In this document: piece after piece, positions 30,631 through 39,363 of the stretch
Position numbering within the stretch: the stretch's first letter is position 1
How the letters are laid out: each line of letters starts with the position of its first letter
Source of the DNA: Solibacillus sp040274725
GTDB lineage: Bacteria; Bacillota; Bacilli; Bacillales_A; Planococcaceae
Direction: 5' to 3'
Assembly (NCBI GenBank): GCA_040274725.1
Contig: JBEMAQ010000010.1
Span: 56,289 to 120,288, forward strand
DNA length: 64,000 nt
The notes under the pieces: model-generated
The model's input: the letters and a program-made list of their open reading frames with translations, nothing else
Told to the model about the DNA's origin: nothing
Databases searched by the model: none
Program-made: the position numbers and the translations under genes

Positions 30631-31365
30631 TTACATGACATTCTTTGGTTTTGCCTCTGCAGCCATGCTATATGCATCCGGCCCGTCTAATTTACGCTCC
30701 ATCATGCGTAGGAGGCGCGTTGCCGTGAATGTCATGACTAAATATATAATACATGCGATAAAGAAGCTTTCCGCAAACTTAAAGTTCGCCCCTGCCACTG
30801 ATTTTGTTTGATAAAATAGCTCCGTTACACTAATGACGTTCAGGACGGCACTATCTTTAATGTTCATCACTAATTGGTTGCCTGTTGCCGGTAAAATATT
30901 GCGTGCTACTTGCGGTAGTACAACGTAAATCATAATTTGTAAGTGGTTCATGCCGACTGCTTGCGCTGCCTCGTATTGCCCTTTATCCACTGAGACAATA
31001 CCACCGCGCACGATTTCCGCCATGTATGAGCCTGTATTTAAGCCAACGATGACGAGTGCTGCGACGAAGCGGTCAAGCTCTAGTCCGTACGAAGCGAGTC
31101 CGTAGAATACGACCATCGCCTGTACAATCATTGGTGTTCCACGGAATACTTCAACATAGACAGTTAAAATAAAGTTGAAAACCTTTAAAACCGCGCTTTT
31201 GAACGATTTTTTGCGCATCGGAATCGTATGCATGACACCGATGAAAAATCCGATTAGAGCACCAATAATTGTACTAATAATCGCAATTGCTAGTGTGATA
31301 TAGGCGCCGCGTAAAAACATCGGCCAGTTGTTTTGTAGTATGGTCATAATGACATCTAAACTCAT
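30631..31365 (-). CDS. Polar amino acid ABC transporter, permease (probably lysine)
   Basis: A 244-residue membrane protein of the HisMQ type. It has five or so helices and the EAA loop EAAQAVGMNHLQIMIYVVLPQ that contacts the ATPase. YVEVFRGTPMIVQAMVVFYG is the family motif RGTPLLVQ. One permease gene suggests a homodimer. A large hairpin lies between it and the upstream binding-protein gene. Confidence 0.93.
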   Translation of the reverse strand: MSLDVIMTILQNNWPMFLRGAYITLAIAIISTIIGALIGFFIGVMHTIPMRKKSFKSAVLKVFNFILTVYVEVFRGTPMIVQAMVVFYGLASYGLELDRFVAALVIVGLNTGSYMAEIVRGGIVSVDKGQYEAAQAVGMNHLQIMIYVVLPQVARNILPATGNQLVMNIKDSAVLNVISVTELFYQTKSVAGANFKFAESFFIACIIYLVMTFTATRLLRMMERKLDGPDAYSMAAEAKPKNVM

Positions 31366-31407
31366 AAAAAATCCTCCTAACAGCAGATGCTGCTATTGTA
31401 TGTAAGA

Positions 31408-31440
31408 ATAGGTATTCATGCTAATCGCATGAATACCTAT
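31408..31440 (-). other. Intercistronic hairpin between binding-protein and permease genes
   Basis: A perfect 14-bp stem (31408-31421 with 31427-31440) without a T run. Such stems often stabilise the upstream message, which gives more binding protein than permease. Confidence 0.6.
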
Positions 31441-31452
31441 GACGTGCTTTAA

Positions 31453-32295
31453 TTATTGTGCTGCTGGTTGGTTAGCGATTGCCGCTTCCATTAGCTTTTG
31501 GCGATCGTCTTCAGAAATTGCTTTTAACGTTTCGTCAATTTTCGCTTTTTCTTCGTAATCTTTACGGATTCCTACCGCTACAGATACGTCTGCAATTTCT
31601 GTTTTAAAGCCTTTTTCAAGCACTGTATACGTGAAGTTTTCGTTCGCTGCTGCTGCTGAAATGGCCTCTGGACGCTCCGCCACATAGCCATCAATAACGC
31701 CTGATTCCACTGCTACACGCATTGCTGGGAAGTTATCCATGGCTGGTTGCATTTTCACATCTGGAATTTGGTCGATTACTTTATAGTTTGTTGTATTTAG
31801 TTGGGCAGTAATTTTTGCACCGGCAAAGTCTGCTAATGTTTTTGCATCCGCATACGCACCGCCTGCCTTTGTGACAATGACAAAGTCAGATGTGTAGTAG
31901 CTTTCTGTGAAGTCAATTGATTGTTTACGCTCTTCTGTTGGGCTCATACCTGCGATGATGGCATCCACTACACCTGATTGCAGGGCTGGTACTAAACCAT
32001 CCCACTCTGTTTTCACAATCACTAATTCCTTGCCTAAGCCTTCCGCGATTTTTTTCGCGATTTCTACATCATAGCCGCCTGCATATTCTGCTGCACCGCT
32101 AATTTTTACTGCGCCGTTCGCGTCATCTTGCTGTGTCCAGTTGAACGGAGCATAACCTGCTTCCATCCCGACTTTAAACTGACCGCCTGACTCTCCTTCA
32201 CCACCTGTTGACTCAGCTGGCTCCTCGCTCGCGCCACATGCTGCAAGTACAAGCATCGCCATGGCCGCCAATACTAAAAGTAAACGTTTTCTCAT
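31453..32295 (-). CDS. Amino acid ABC transporter substrate-binding lipoprotein (probably lysine)
   Basis: A 280-residue protein of the SBP_bac_3 family. Signal peptide with lipobox LAAC (Cys20), then an E/S/G-rich spacer and the binding domain. KVGMEAGYAPFNW is the strand that lines the ligand pocket; GYDVEIAKKIAEGLG and IIAGMSPTEERKQSIDFTESYY contain the usual Arg/Asp contacts for the amino acid carboxyl and amino groups. It captures the substrate outside the membrane. It is the first gene of the operon behind the lysine riboswitch. Confidence 0.92.
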   Translation of the reverse strand: MRKRLLLVLAAMAMLVLAACGASEEPAESTGGEGESGGQFKVGMEAGYAPFNWTQQDDANGAVKISGAAEYAGGYDVEIAKKIAEGLGKELVIVKTEWDGLVPALQSGVVDAIIAGMSPTEERKQSIDFTESYYTSDFVIVTKAGGAYADAKTLADFAGAKITAQLNTTNYKVIDQIPDVKMQPAMDNFPAMRVAVESGVIDGYVAERPEAISAAAANENFTYTVLEKGFKTEIADVSVAVGIRKDYEEKAKIDETLKAISEDDRQKLMEAAIANQPAAQ

Positions 32296-32340
32296 AGTAA
32301 TTATCTCCCCTTTTTTAAAATTTTCGGATAATTCTAAAAC

Positions 32341-32373
32341 AGAAAAAACGACCTAAAAGAATTTCAGGTCGTA
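32341..32373 (-). terminator. Riboswitch-controlled terminator of the lysine operon
   Basis: On the minus strand ACGACCT pairs with AGGTCGT, followed by TTTTTC. It lies between the lysine aptamer and the first gene, as expected for a transcriptional off-switch. Confidence 0.85.
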
Positions 32374-32404
32374 TACTTTAAAATTAGCCCAAATCCTCTA
32401 CAGT

Positions 32405-32597
32405 TCCCATTATGAGATAGCACAACTTATATATGATATATAAGACAGTCCTGTAGTTGTTCACTACAGACCCAGCATGTAGCTGTGAGCCAGTTACACA
32501 CTTCGGCGATAGTTCCTTCTTTTTCATGTCGTTGCTTGCTCTAGCTCGTTGAAAAACTAATAAATACCGCGCCTCTACCCCACAAAAGCTGTGAGGT
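32405..32597 (-). promoter_or_regulatory. Lysine riboswitch (L box)
   Basis: On the minus strand the L-box landmarks occur in order: GGGTAGAGGCGC, a long P2 arm, GAAGGAACTATCGCCGAAG, a P4 arm leading to GCTGGGTCTGTAGTG with a loop matched by CTACAGGACTGTC, and the closing GTGCTATC. The ATCGCCGAAG and GGGxCTGTxxTG...GGACTGTC strings are specific to this class. Lysine binding should cause termination upstream of the ABC operon. Confidence 0.9.
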
Positions 32598-32620
32598 TTT
32601 GTTATGAAATTATTAAACTC

Positions 32621-32649
32621 ATCGTACATCATTCAAATGATTCAGTCAA
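32621..32649 (-). promoter_or_regulatory. Promoter of the lysine ABC operon
   Basis: TTGACT (32649-32644 on the minus strand), 17-bp spacer, TACGAT (32626-32621), about 24 bases before the riboswitch. Bases 32650-32756 hold nothing else that I can see. Confidence 0.8.
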
Positions 32650-32756
32650 TACTCATTTTTCTGAAAGTTAACTAAAATCATAATCTTTTCTAAACTTATG
32701 GTGCATTGAATGCTACGTCAATTATTAGTAAAGTACTAGTTTCATCGGAAGAATTA

Positions 32757-33611
32757 TTATAAATGTGCGATTTTCTCTACTTGTACTTTCACTTCGAGTG
32801 TATGCTCGCCGCCCTGATAGACACCTTCTATTGGCGATACATCACGGAAATCGCGGCCCACGCATAAATTAATATGGTTTTCGAGCACCTCTACATTGTT
32901 TGTTGGATCGAGGCCAATCCAGCCAATGCCGGGTAGCATCACTTCTACCCAAGCATGTGTCGCCGTGTCGCCAACTAAATTATCATCTTCCCCAACATAT
33001 AAATAGCCACTAATATAACGCGCTGGAATGCCAAAGTGACGCAATACACCGAGCATAATATGCGTATAATCCTGGCACACGCCACGCTTTAAAATCCAAG
33101 CCTCATTCGCCGTCGTCTCCACCGTTGTTGCATATGGATCGTATGTGATTGAATTATATAAGTATGTCATCAAATCACAGGCAAACTTCACCGGGTTATC
33201 CGGTTCCCCAATCGCGCCAACAATACTTTCGAGCTGCATCGGCAACATTGTTGTAAATTGCGACGTCGTCAAATATGGTAAGTAATGCTCCCTAAACAGC
33301 TGCGAATAGAAAATATTACGCATTTCTTCAGAAAACTGGATTTGATAAATATACGGCGCGCGTTGTACACTCACATGCGAATAAGAGGTGACTTCTAATT
33401 CCTTATGCTTCTCGGCAATGAAAAATGTCGCAATCATATTACGCCAAATATCGACATTTTCCCTCGTCATCGACACCGGATTGATTTTCACATGATGTGA
33501 AATTAATCGCTGTCGCTCGTTATTACGTGGCTTTAGACGAATTGTATTGAGTGACTGCTCGACCTCTGTTTCATAACGAAAAATATTCATATGCTTTATG
33601 CGATATTTCAT
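32757..33611 (-). CDS. Transglutaminase-like protein of the ATP-grasp/alpha-E cluster
   Basis: A 284-residue protein with an N-terminal beta-rich BTLCP-type domain (YRIKHMNIFRYETEVEQSLN) and a transglutaminase/protease core. The triad is intact: Cys in LKRGVCQDYTHIMLGVLRHFG, His in TATHAWVEVMLPGIGW, Asp in LDPTNN. The family has cysteine-protease or amide-exchange activity. It is third in the set after the ATP-grasp and alpha-E genes. Such sets are widespread in bacteria and are thought to make and process an amide-linked peptide or polymer, but the product is unknown. It is cytoplasmic. Confidence 0.9.
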   Translation of the reverse strand: MKYRIKHMNIFRYETEVEQSLNTIRLKPRNNERQRLISHHVKINPVSMTRENVDIWRNMIATFFIAEKHKELEVTSYSHVSVQRAPYIYQIQFSEEMRNIFYSQLFREHYLPYLTTSQFTTMLPMQLESIVGAIGEPDNPVKFACDLMTYLYNSITYDPYATTVETTANEAWILKRGVCQDYTHIMLGVLRHFGIPARYISGYLYVGEDDNLVGDTATHAWVEVMLPGIGWIGLDPTNNVEVLENHINLCVGRDFRDVSPIEGVYQGGEHTLEVKVQVEKIAHL

Positions 33612-33659
33612 GTAGATTTCCCCTTCATTTCATTATTGACTTAAGCTGTTTCTGGGGAT

Positions 33660-34604
33660 TCATTTTACTAAAATAGGCGGTGTTAAATAATACGTTTTCG
33701 AGAAAATAGGCCCGAATTGGATGCAGCGCGCGTGTATAAGGCGAATCCATTCCTTACGTTCCTCTAAGGTCATACGTCCTGCATCAAGCTTTACTAATTC
33801 CTCGAGCTCATCAAGTGCTTCAAATAACTGCACTGCATAAGAATGCACTTTTTCCGCTTCAATATCAAGGAGTGTTCGTTTAATCTTTCGAAGGCCGTAC
33901 GCAACAGAGCGTGAGCATTTTGTATCCCCAACTAAAAAGTTTAGTATGCTATCACTTTCTCTGTTACGTGTACGGCGTGTATATTCTTCAAATGAATTGG
34001 TCAATTGCAAGCATGTTGTGGCAGCAAAATGGCGTGACGCATCATTTTCCATCTCCATCATTTTTATCGTGATGAGTGCCGTTTTTTCCGAACGCTCTAA
34101 CCATTTCCCAATTTTCAAAAATAAAAAACTTTCATCGCGCGTCATGAGTGAATCAATAATCCCTGCAGCCGTTAACGATGTTTTGCGTACTTGTTGTAAA
34201 TAGTTTGTCGTTGATAGGACATTATAATCCTCTAGTGGTGCATTTTTAGTCGTTAAATATAAGCTATTCCACTCTTCAAACAATTCATTTGGAATGCAAT
34301 CACGTGTATTTTTTGCATTCGTGCGGATGCTCTCAAGCAGTGCATTAATCGAATTAAAATTTTTTGTATCCGTTAATAAATAACGAAGTATGTGCTCTAA
34401 TTGATAACTATTAATTCGAGTTTCGTAGTCTTCCATATAACCACAAATATCTAACACCTCACTCCACTGTTGCTTATAGTGGCGCTCTGTGCTTCCCTGC
34501 TCTAACATTTGATCCATTTGCATATTCATAATATGCGCATTTGTTTCTACGCGCTCACCATAACGACCAAGCCAATATAAAGAATCTGCTACACGACTAA
34601 GCAT
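33660..34604 (-). CDS. Alpha-E domain protein
   Basis: A 314-residue all-helical protein. It begins MLSRVADSLYWLGRYGERVE, the family hallmark (L.R.A..LYW.GRY.ER.E), and keeps further conserved blocks SINALLESIRTNAKNTRDCI and EEWNSLY. The family has no known catalytic role and always travels with the circularly permuted ATP-grasp and transglutaminase-like genes, so it is likely a subunit or carrier of that system. The start overlaps the ATP-grasp stop by eight bases. Confidence 0.9.
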   Translation of the reverse strand: MLSRVADSLYWLGRYGERVETNAHIMNMQMDQMLEQGSTERHYKQQWSEVLDICGYMEDYETRINSYQLEHILRYLLTDTKNFNSINALLESIRTNAKNTRDCIPNELFEEWNSLYLTTKNAPLEDYNVLSTTNYLQQVRKTSLTAAGIIDSLMTRDESFLFLKIGKWLERSEKTALITIKMMEMENDASRHFAATTCLQLTNSFEEYTRRTRNRESDSILNFLVGDTKCSRSVAYGLRKIKRTLLDIEAEKVHSYAVQLFEALDELEELVKLDAGRMTLEERKEWIRLIHARCIQFGPIFSKTYYLTPPILVK

Positions 34605-36057
34605 GTACTTTCGCCTCCTTCATGACCCATGTATCTTTACCGCCGCCACCTTGCGAGGAATTGACGACAAGTGAGCCTTCCTTTAATGCCACGCGTGACA
34701 AGCCTCCTGGTAAAACATGCGTTTCCTCACCTTGCATTATATATACGCGCAGGTCGATATGACACGGATAAAAGCGCCCGTCCTGATAAGCTGGTGCACG
34801 CGACAGCTTTATTGTTGGCTGTGCAATATACTGATGCGGCTCCTCTAAAATCTTTTCGCGGAAAATTTGGCGTTCTTCCTCTGTTGCATGTGGGCCAATG
34901 AGCATATCATAGCCGCCTGATGCGCCTACATTTTTTACAACAAGCTGATCAAGACGCTCAAGCACCCAATCACGCTGCTTTTCGTCTTCAAGTAAATACG
35001 TCTCCACGTTTTGAATGATTGGCTCCTCATCTAAATAGAAACGAATCATCTCTGGCACATAGGCATACATCGCTTTATCGTCCGCTACACCGTTTCCTAT
35101 CGCATTTACAATCGATACGTTGCCTGCCTTATACGCCTGTAAGATACCCGCTACACCAATCATTGAATCCTCCCTAAATGCTTCTGGATCTAAAAAGTCA
35201 TCATCAATTCGGCGATAAACAATATCGACACGCTTCAGCCCGTGAATGGTCTTTAAATAGACGATTTCATCCTTTACAAGTAAATCACGACCTTCTACAA
35301 GTGGAATATTCATCTCTTTTGCAAGAAACACATGGTCATAGTATGCCGAATTATATACACCTGCCGTTAACAAAACAGCACGTAGCTCTGCATCCTCTGA
35401 AACATTTGGCGGGCGGTGAGAAAGCAGTGCCTGCTGCATCGCAACCATTTGTGCCTCCAATGACTCAATGGCATAATCCCCAAAGAATTCAGGGTATGTT
35501 TTACGCATTACGTAGCGATTTTGGAATACATAGCTCATTCCTGAAGGGTTACGCAAATTATCCTCTAATACACGGTATGTACCGTTCTCATCACGAATCA
35601 AATCAATGCCAGCTAAGAAAATATGATTATTTAGCGCAATGTTCGTGCCAATTACTTGCTTATAATAATATGGATTATTATCTACTAAATGCGCGGGGAC
35701 GATACCCGCTTCAATAATTTTCCGCTCACTATATACATCGCGTAGGAAATGATTTAAAGCACTCACACGCTGTTTCATACCTTCTTCAATTTCCTGCCAC
35801 GCTTCATTTGGAATAATAATTGGAATAAAGTCAAACGGCATTGTACGCTCTGTCCCACCATCTGCACCGTATACCGTAAAGGTAATACCTTGTCGAAGAA
35901 AGGCAGATTGTGCCGTATTGTGCTTTTCAAGTAATTGTTCATTTGAAAACTGCTGCAATTGCTCATAAAACGGAATATAATGTTTTTTTGGTGTGTCTCT
36001 GTGAAGCATTTCGTCGAAAAAGGTTGCTGAATCATAAGGTTTAAACATTTTCTCCAC
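34597..36057 (-). CDS. Circularly permuted type 2 ATP-grasp protein
   Basis: A 486-residue protein. Marks of the family: FTVYGADGGTERTMPFDFIP, the block NNPYYYKQVIGTNIALNNHI, YRVLEDNLRNPSGMSYVFQN, VVLPGG-like HVLPGGLSRVALKEGSLVVN, and SSQGGGGKDTW at the C terminus. ATP-grasp enzymes join a carboxylate to an amine or thiol by way of an acyl phosphate; the permuted type 2 group is predicted to be a peptide ligase. It is first in the set, with the alpha-E and transglutaminase-like genes behind it, all cytoplasmic. The true substrates are unknown. Confidence 0.92.
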   Translation of the reverse strand: MEKMFKPYDSATFFDEMLHRDTPKKHYIPFYEQLQQFSNEQLLEKHNTAQSAFLRQGITFTVYGADGGTERTMPFDFIPIIIPNEAWQEIEEGMKQRVSALNHFLRDVYSERKIIEAGIVPAHLVDNNPYYYKQVIGTNIALNNHIFLAGIDLIRDENGTYRVLEDNLRNPSGMSYVFQNRYVMRKTYPEFFGDYAIESLEAQMVAMQQALLSHRPPNVSEDAELRAVLLTAGVYNSAYYDHVFLAKEMNIPLVEGRDLLVKDEIVYLKTIHGLKRVDIVYRRIDDDFLDPEAFREDSMIGVAGILQAYKAGNVSIVNAIGNGVADDKAMYAYVPEMIRFYLDEEPIIQNVETYLLEDEKQRDWVLERLDQLVVKNVGASGGYDMLIGPHATEEERQIFREKILEEPHQYIAQPTIKLSRAPAYQDGRFYPCHIDLRVYIMQGEETHVLPGGLSRVALKEGSLVVNSSQGGGGKDTWVMKEAKVHA

Positions 36058-36295
36058 CGCCTTGATAAGATGTGTACTCTTTATTTATACAATATAAGAA
36101 TAGAAAAATCCTCCTTTTTTAACAAGTTTTTTAATTTTCTTAGAAGATATGACACAGTTACGTAAAGTCCATGTTAGGTATCCCCTTAATTACTAGCATA
36201 AAAAATGGTAGCTCCCTAATGCAATTACAAATAATTTACTGTATAATTTTGGGGATATAGTAGCAATATAGTTTTATTTTGAGGGGGAAATTTTT

Positions 36296-36733
36296 ATGGC
36301 ATACAAATATGAGCGAATCGTCTTAGCTGTAGACGGTTCTAAGACGGCGGAGAAAGCTTTTCATAAAGCAATCGATGTCGCAAAACGCAACGCAGGAACG
36401 ACATTATTCATCGTTCACGTCATTGATACAAGTTCCGTGAAAATGTTCGATATGCTGTATCAAAATATGTACGACCTTGTGCATGAGCATGCAAAAGTAT
36501 TAGTAGACGGCTATGAATTAGTCGCAAAAGAAGCAGGCGTGGAATTTGTCGAAACGATTATCGTGAAAGGCACGCCAAAAGTTGTATTAACAAAGCAGCT
36601 TGGCGAAATCGCCAATGCAGATTTAATCGTTTGCGGCAAGACAGGCGTTGGCGAAATCGAGCAGTTCTTTATCGGCTCGACAACAGAGGCTATTGTGCGT
36701 CATGCGACATGTGATGTGTTGATTGTTAGCTAA
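36296..36733 (+). CDS. Universal stress protein UspA family
   Basis: A 145-residue protein with the Usp fold. ERIVLAVDGSKTAEKAFHKA at the start and the ATP-binding pattern GKTGVGEIEQFFIGST near the end (G-2x-G-9x-G-S/T) suggest the ATP-binding subgroup. These dimeric cytoplasmic proteins help survival in stress. The ribosome site is GAGGGGGA. It stands alone, with a TATAAT at 36242-36247 as likely -10. Confidence 0.92.
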   Translation: MAYKYERIVLAVDGSKTAEKAFHKAIDVAKRNAGTTLFIVHVIDTSSVKMFDMLYQNMYDLVHEHAKVLVDGYELVAKEAGVEFVETIIVKGTPKVVLTKQLGEIANADLIVCGKTGVGEIEQFFIGSTTEAIVRHATCDVLIVS

Positions 36734-36734
36734 T

Positions 36735-36783
36735 AAAATAAAACGGAGAATGTGTTGGGATAACACATTCTCCGTTTTATTTT
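36735..36783. terminator. Bidirectional terminator between the uspA gene and mdcG
   Basis: A perfect 22-bp stem (36735-36756 with 36762-36783) with A/T-rich ends on both sides. Confidence 0.95.
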
Positions 36784-36807
36784 ATACACACACGTCGCTT
36801 CATTCTT

Positions 36808-37395
36808 TCACTTTTGCTTACATTGTAATTGAGGACCTGTCGCTGATTTTATTAAAAATTCATCGTTCATTAAATATTCTTCCAATGAGACAGAGCCGAC
36901 ACGATCGATTTCCACTTGCACATCGATTTCTTCACCTAATTCTTTAATTTCTTCATAGACTGATTGTAATGCATCCAGCTCTTGAAGGGACTTCTTATAG
37001 AGAATAACATCCACATCACTTGCTTTATGACAAGTTAGAATCGATGTCGCCATTGTAAACCCAACACTCCCACCAATTCCCCATTGTTGTTGACGAAGAA
37101 TGTACTTTAGGACAGAAATCGTTTTCGCATGACTCGCTGGTGGTTCAGAGGCTAACACATCCACTGGCTTAATGATCTTTTCTATATTTTGTCTTGTAGT
37201 AAAGCTCGCATAGCGCTTTGACCGATTATTACCGCGAAATCCAATTGGAATGATATCATCCATCGTTTTCATTCTACGTACGACACAAAGGTTTTTTGCC
37301 TGTGCCTCTTCAAATAACCATTGTGGTGCTGGCGTTACATATTGGATTTGCTCCATTGATTTTAATAGAAGAATATCATGTACATTTATTTCCAT
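36808..37395 (-). CDS. mdcG: MdcG: phosphoribosyl-dephospho-CoA transferase of malonate decarboxylase
   Basis: A 195-residue nucleotidyltransferase that loads the prosthetic group 2'-(5''-phosphoribosyl)-3'-dephospho-CoA onto the carrier MdcC. GGSVGFTMATSILTCHKASD followed by VDVIL is the metal-binding GS...DxD core. The N-terminal GFRG...R fits the family (substrate binding). It is the last gene of the operon and overlaps mdcDE by 10 bases. Length is slightly shorter than in Gram-negative forms. Confidence 0.88.
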   Translation of the reverse strand: MEINVHDILLLKSMEQIQYVTPAPQWLFEEAQAKNLCVVRRMKTMDDIIPIGFRGNNRSKRYASFTTRQNIEKIIKPVDVLASEPPASHAKTISVLKYILRQQQWGIGGSVGFTMATSILTCHKASDVDVILYKKSLQELDALQSVYEEIKELGEEIDVQVEIDRVGSVSLEEYLMNDEFLIKSATGPQLQCKQK

Positions 37396-39074
37396 TGCTC
37401 AGTAATCTTTTCACGTACTGCAATTGATGCAACGCGACCTGTTGTTTTAGCTAAAGGTGAGTCTAGGCGAGTTTTTAGTGTGACGTCATTTGATGTAATG
37501 ACTTGATTAACTTGATCTATGAGCACATCGACAACTTTTTGCACATCTTCTGCTGTCGGTGCATCTGCCTGTACGCCATCAATCAAGCTCGCAACAGCAC
37601 CTAGTGAGTTAAATGAATCAATATCATAAGCCATTGATGGCACCGCCTTTGCGAATTCATCCAATTCCTCTACTGTACGCATTGTAACAAGTGCAGCTGA
37701 TTTTTTCGACATGACATGCACCTGGATTGCCTCATCGTTTAAAGCAATAATTCGATTCGCTTGCATGCCGTGTGATAAAAAGGCACCGGAAATCGCTTTT
37801 CCAACAATACATGTAACAACGGGGTGCCCAGATTGGCGTGCAACCGCGTATGCTTCAACACTTGCCGCGCATGCTAAATAAATACCAAAAAGCTCTTCAT
37901 GATAACCAAAAGCCTGGCCTGGAACATCTACAATTGGTACAATTATACGCTTTTCATCTGCGTCTGCATCCTCTTGAATCGCTTCACGTACATATTTTGC
38001 AACAGTCCACGCCTCAAGTAGACCAAATTCACCATTTCGTGCACGGTAAAATGGATTTGCTTCATTTGGGACAACCGCAATAAAGCGTGCCGTTTTATTG
38101 CCTAATGGCGCATCTGCCACTAAAACGGATGGTACGTCTGAAATTGATGATGTACCATTTGTTAGTTGTTCAAACCATGTACGCCCACGACTCGCCGTTT
38201 TACTATCTTCTATTATTGAAGTATCTGCTTCTGCTTGGTGACGGTCTGTTAAAATACCGCATGCATCAGTTGGTGCAATTTTAGATGATACATCGAGCTG
38301 TAAAAAGGTTTGTAAAAAGGCGTCATATTCCATTGTCCTTGTCGCATGATTGTCGCTATTCCATAGCTGCTCTAGCGCACCAATATATAAGACTGCATCG
38401 TCCTCCACAACAAGATCAACTAAATCGGCTGTCTTTCTTGCATGCCCCCCAATCATTTGCCAAATAAGCGGCTTTTGCTTCGCATTCAGTTCTTTTACGC
38501 CCGCTTCTTGCTCCACTACTTCCGGACCGTTCATCCCTAAACGGCCCTCACGCGTCATAATTAAGCGTGAGCATAAGCCTGCCGTTAATGACATCCCACC
38601 AAAAGAACCGATTTTCCCTGGAATGATACCAATTACCGGCACATATTGCTTTAGCGCCACAATCGCCGAGCTAATTTCAGCGATTGACAGCAGACCATAA
38701 TTCGCTTCTTGTAAACGTACCCCGCCCGTATCATAAATAATGACTGGGTAGACAAATTCGCCATTTTGACAGCTTTCAAGTGCCTTTTCAAGCGCGCCAG
38801 CAAACTTTGCACCGGATACCTCACCGATGCCTCCCCCTTGGAAGCTCCCCTCAATCGAAATAATCAGCACTTTACGTCCCTTGATTGTTCCTTGCATAAT
38901 AACCATGCCGTCATCACTTTGCGGAACGATATTTTGCGCCTCTAAGTGCGGTGATTCAAATTGATCAAACGGGCCTAATAATTCCTTTGCACTTCCTTCA
39001 TCAAGAAGGATACGTGCTCGGTCACGTGCAAAGCTCTCAACAAGGCTGACCGGTAAATTTAATTGACTAATCAT
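37386..39074 (-). CDS. Malonate decarboxylase beta-gamma fusion (MdcD-MdcE)
   Basis: A 562-residue protein made of two carboxyltransferase-fold halves. Residues about 1-280 match the beta subunit MdcD (GSFQGGGIGEVSGAKFAGALE, YDTGGVRLQEANYG, GKIGSFGGMSLTAGLCSRLI); residues about 300-562 match the gamma subunit MdcE (IVDVPGQAFGYHEELFGIYL, VGKAISGAFLSHGMQANRII). In most studied operons these are two genes; here one frame runs through both without a stop. The complex decarboxylates malonyl bound to the carrier MdcC to acetyl, without biotin and without sodium pumping. It lies between mdcC (8-bp overlap) and mdcG. Confidence 0.92.
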   Translation of the reverse strand: MISQLNLPVSLVESFARDRARILLDEGSAKELLGPFDQFESPHLEAQNIVPQSDDGMVIMQGTIKGRKVLIISIEGSFQGGGIGEVSGAKFAGALEKALESCQNGEFVYPVIIYDTGGVRLQEANYGLLSIAEISSAIVALKQYVPVIGIIPGKIGSFGGMSLTAGLCSRLIMTREGRLGMNGPEVVEQEAGVKELNAKQKPLIWQMIGGHARKTADLVDLVVEDDAVLYIGALEQLWNSDNHATRTMEYDAFLQTFLQLDVSSKIAPTDACGILTDRHQAEADTSIIEDSKTASRGRTWFEQLTNGTSSISDVPSVLVADAPLGNKTARFIAVVPNEANPFYRARNGEFGLLEAWTVAKYVREAIQEDADADEKRIIVPIVDVPGQAFGYHEELFGIYLACAASVEAYAVARQSGHPVVTCIVGKAISGAFLSHGMQANRIIALNDEAIQVHVMSKKSAALVTMRTVEELDEFAKAVPSMAYDIDSFNSLGAVASLIDGVQADAPTAEDVQKVVDVLIDQVNQVITSNDVTLKTRLDSPLAKTTGRVASIAVREKITEQWK

Positions 39075-39363
39075 GAAGCGCCACCTCCGCCGCTTGTGCT
39101 AAACGAATCGATACAACACCTGGTGTCGCACCGAAATCATTAATACGAATCGTTGCTAAAATATTTTGGTTTTCCATAAAGCGCTCAATAACCTTTTTCC
39201 AGGCGTCACTATAACCTGTAATCCCTGTACGCACTTCTACTATTGTTTCCCCTTCCTGAATTGGCTCAATTAATACTTCTAAATCGCCTGAGCCTACCAC
39301 ACCTACTTGTGCACGCTTTTTCACAGGCTGATTAGCTTGAAATGTATACGTTAGTCTCTCCAT
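39067..39363 (-). CDS. mdcC: Malonate decarboxylase acyl carrier protein MdcC (delta subunit)
   Basis: A 98-residue carrier. QVGVVGSGDLEVLIEP near residues 20-35 holds the Ser (GSGDLE) that takes the prosthetic group through a phosphodiester. The rest (EVRTGITGYSDAWKKVIERF, INDFGATPGVVSIRLAQAAE) matches MdcC and the related CitD fold. The start overlaps mdcB by 32 bases. Confidence 0.93.
   Translation of the reverse strand: MERLTYTFQANQPVKKRAQVGVVGSGDLEVLIEPIQEGETIVEVRTGITGYSDAWKKVIERFMENQNILATIRINDFGATPGVVSIRLAQAAEVALHD

Noticed and set aside
32405..32597. T-box leader for the ABC operon
   Set aside because: No T-box sequence (AGGGTGGNACCGCG) is present, while the L-box core strings are.
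32384..32632. 82-codon minus-strand frame inside the lysine leader
   Set aside because: It is the riboswitch itself; no ribosome site and the constraint is on RNA structure.
35178..35717. 179-codon plus-strand frame opposite the ATP-grasp gene
   Set aside because: Opposite conserved ATP-grasp coding sequence; no initiation signal.
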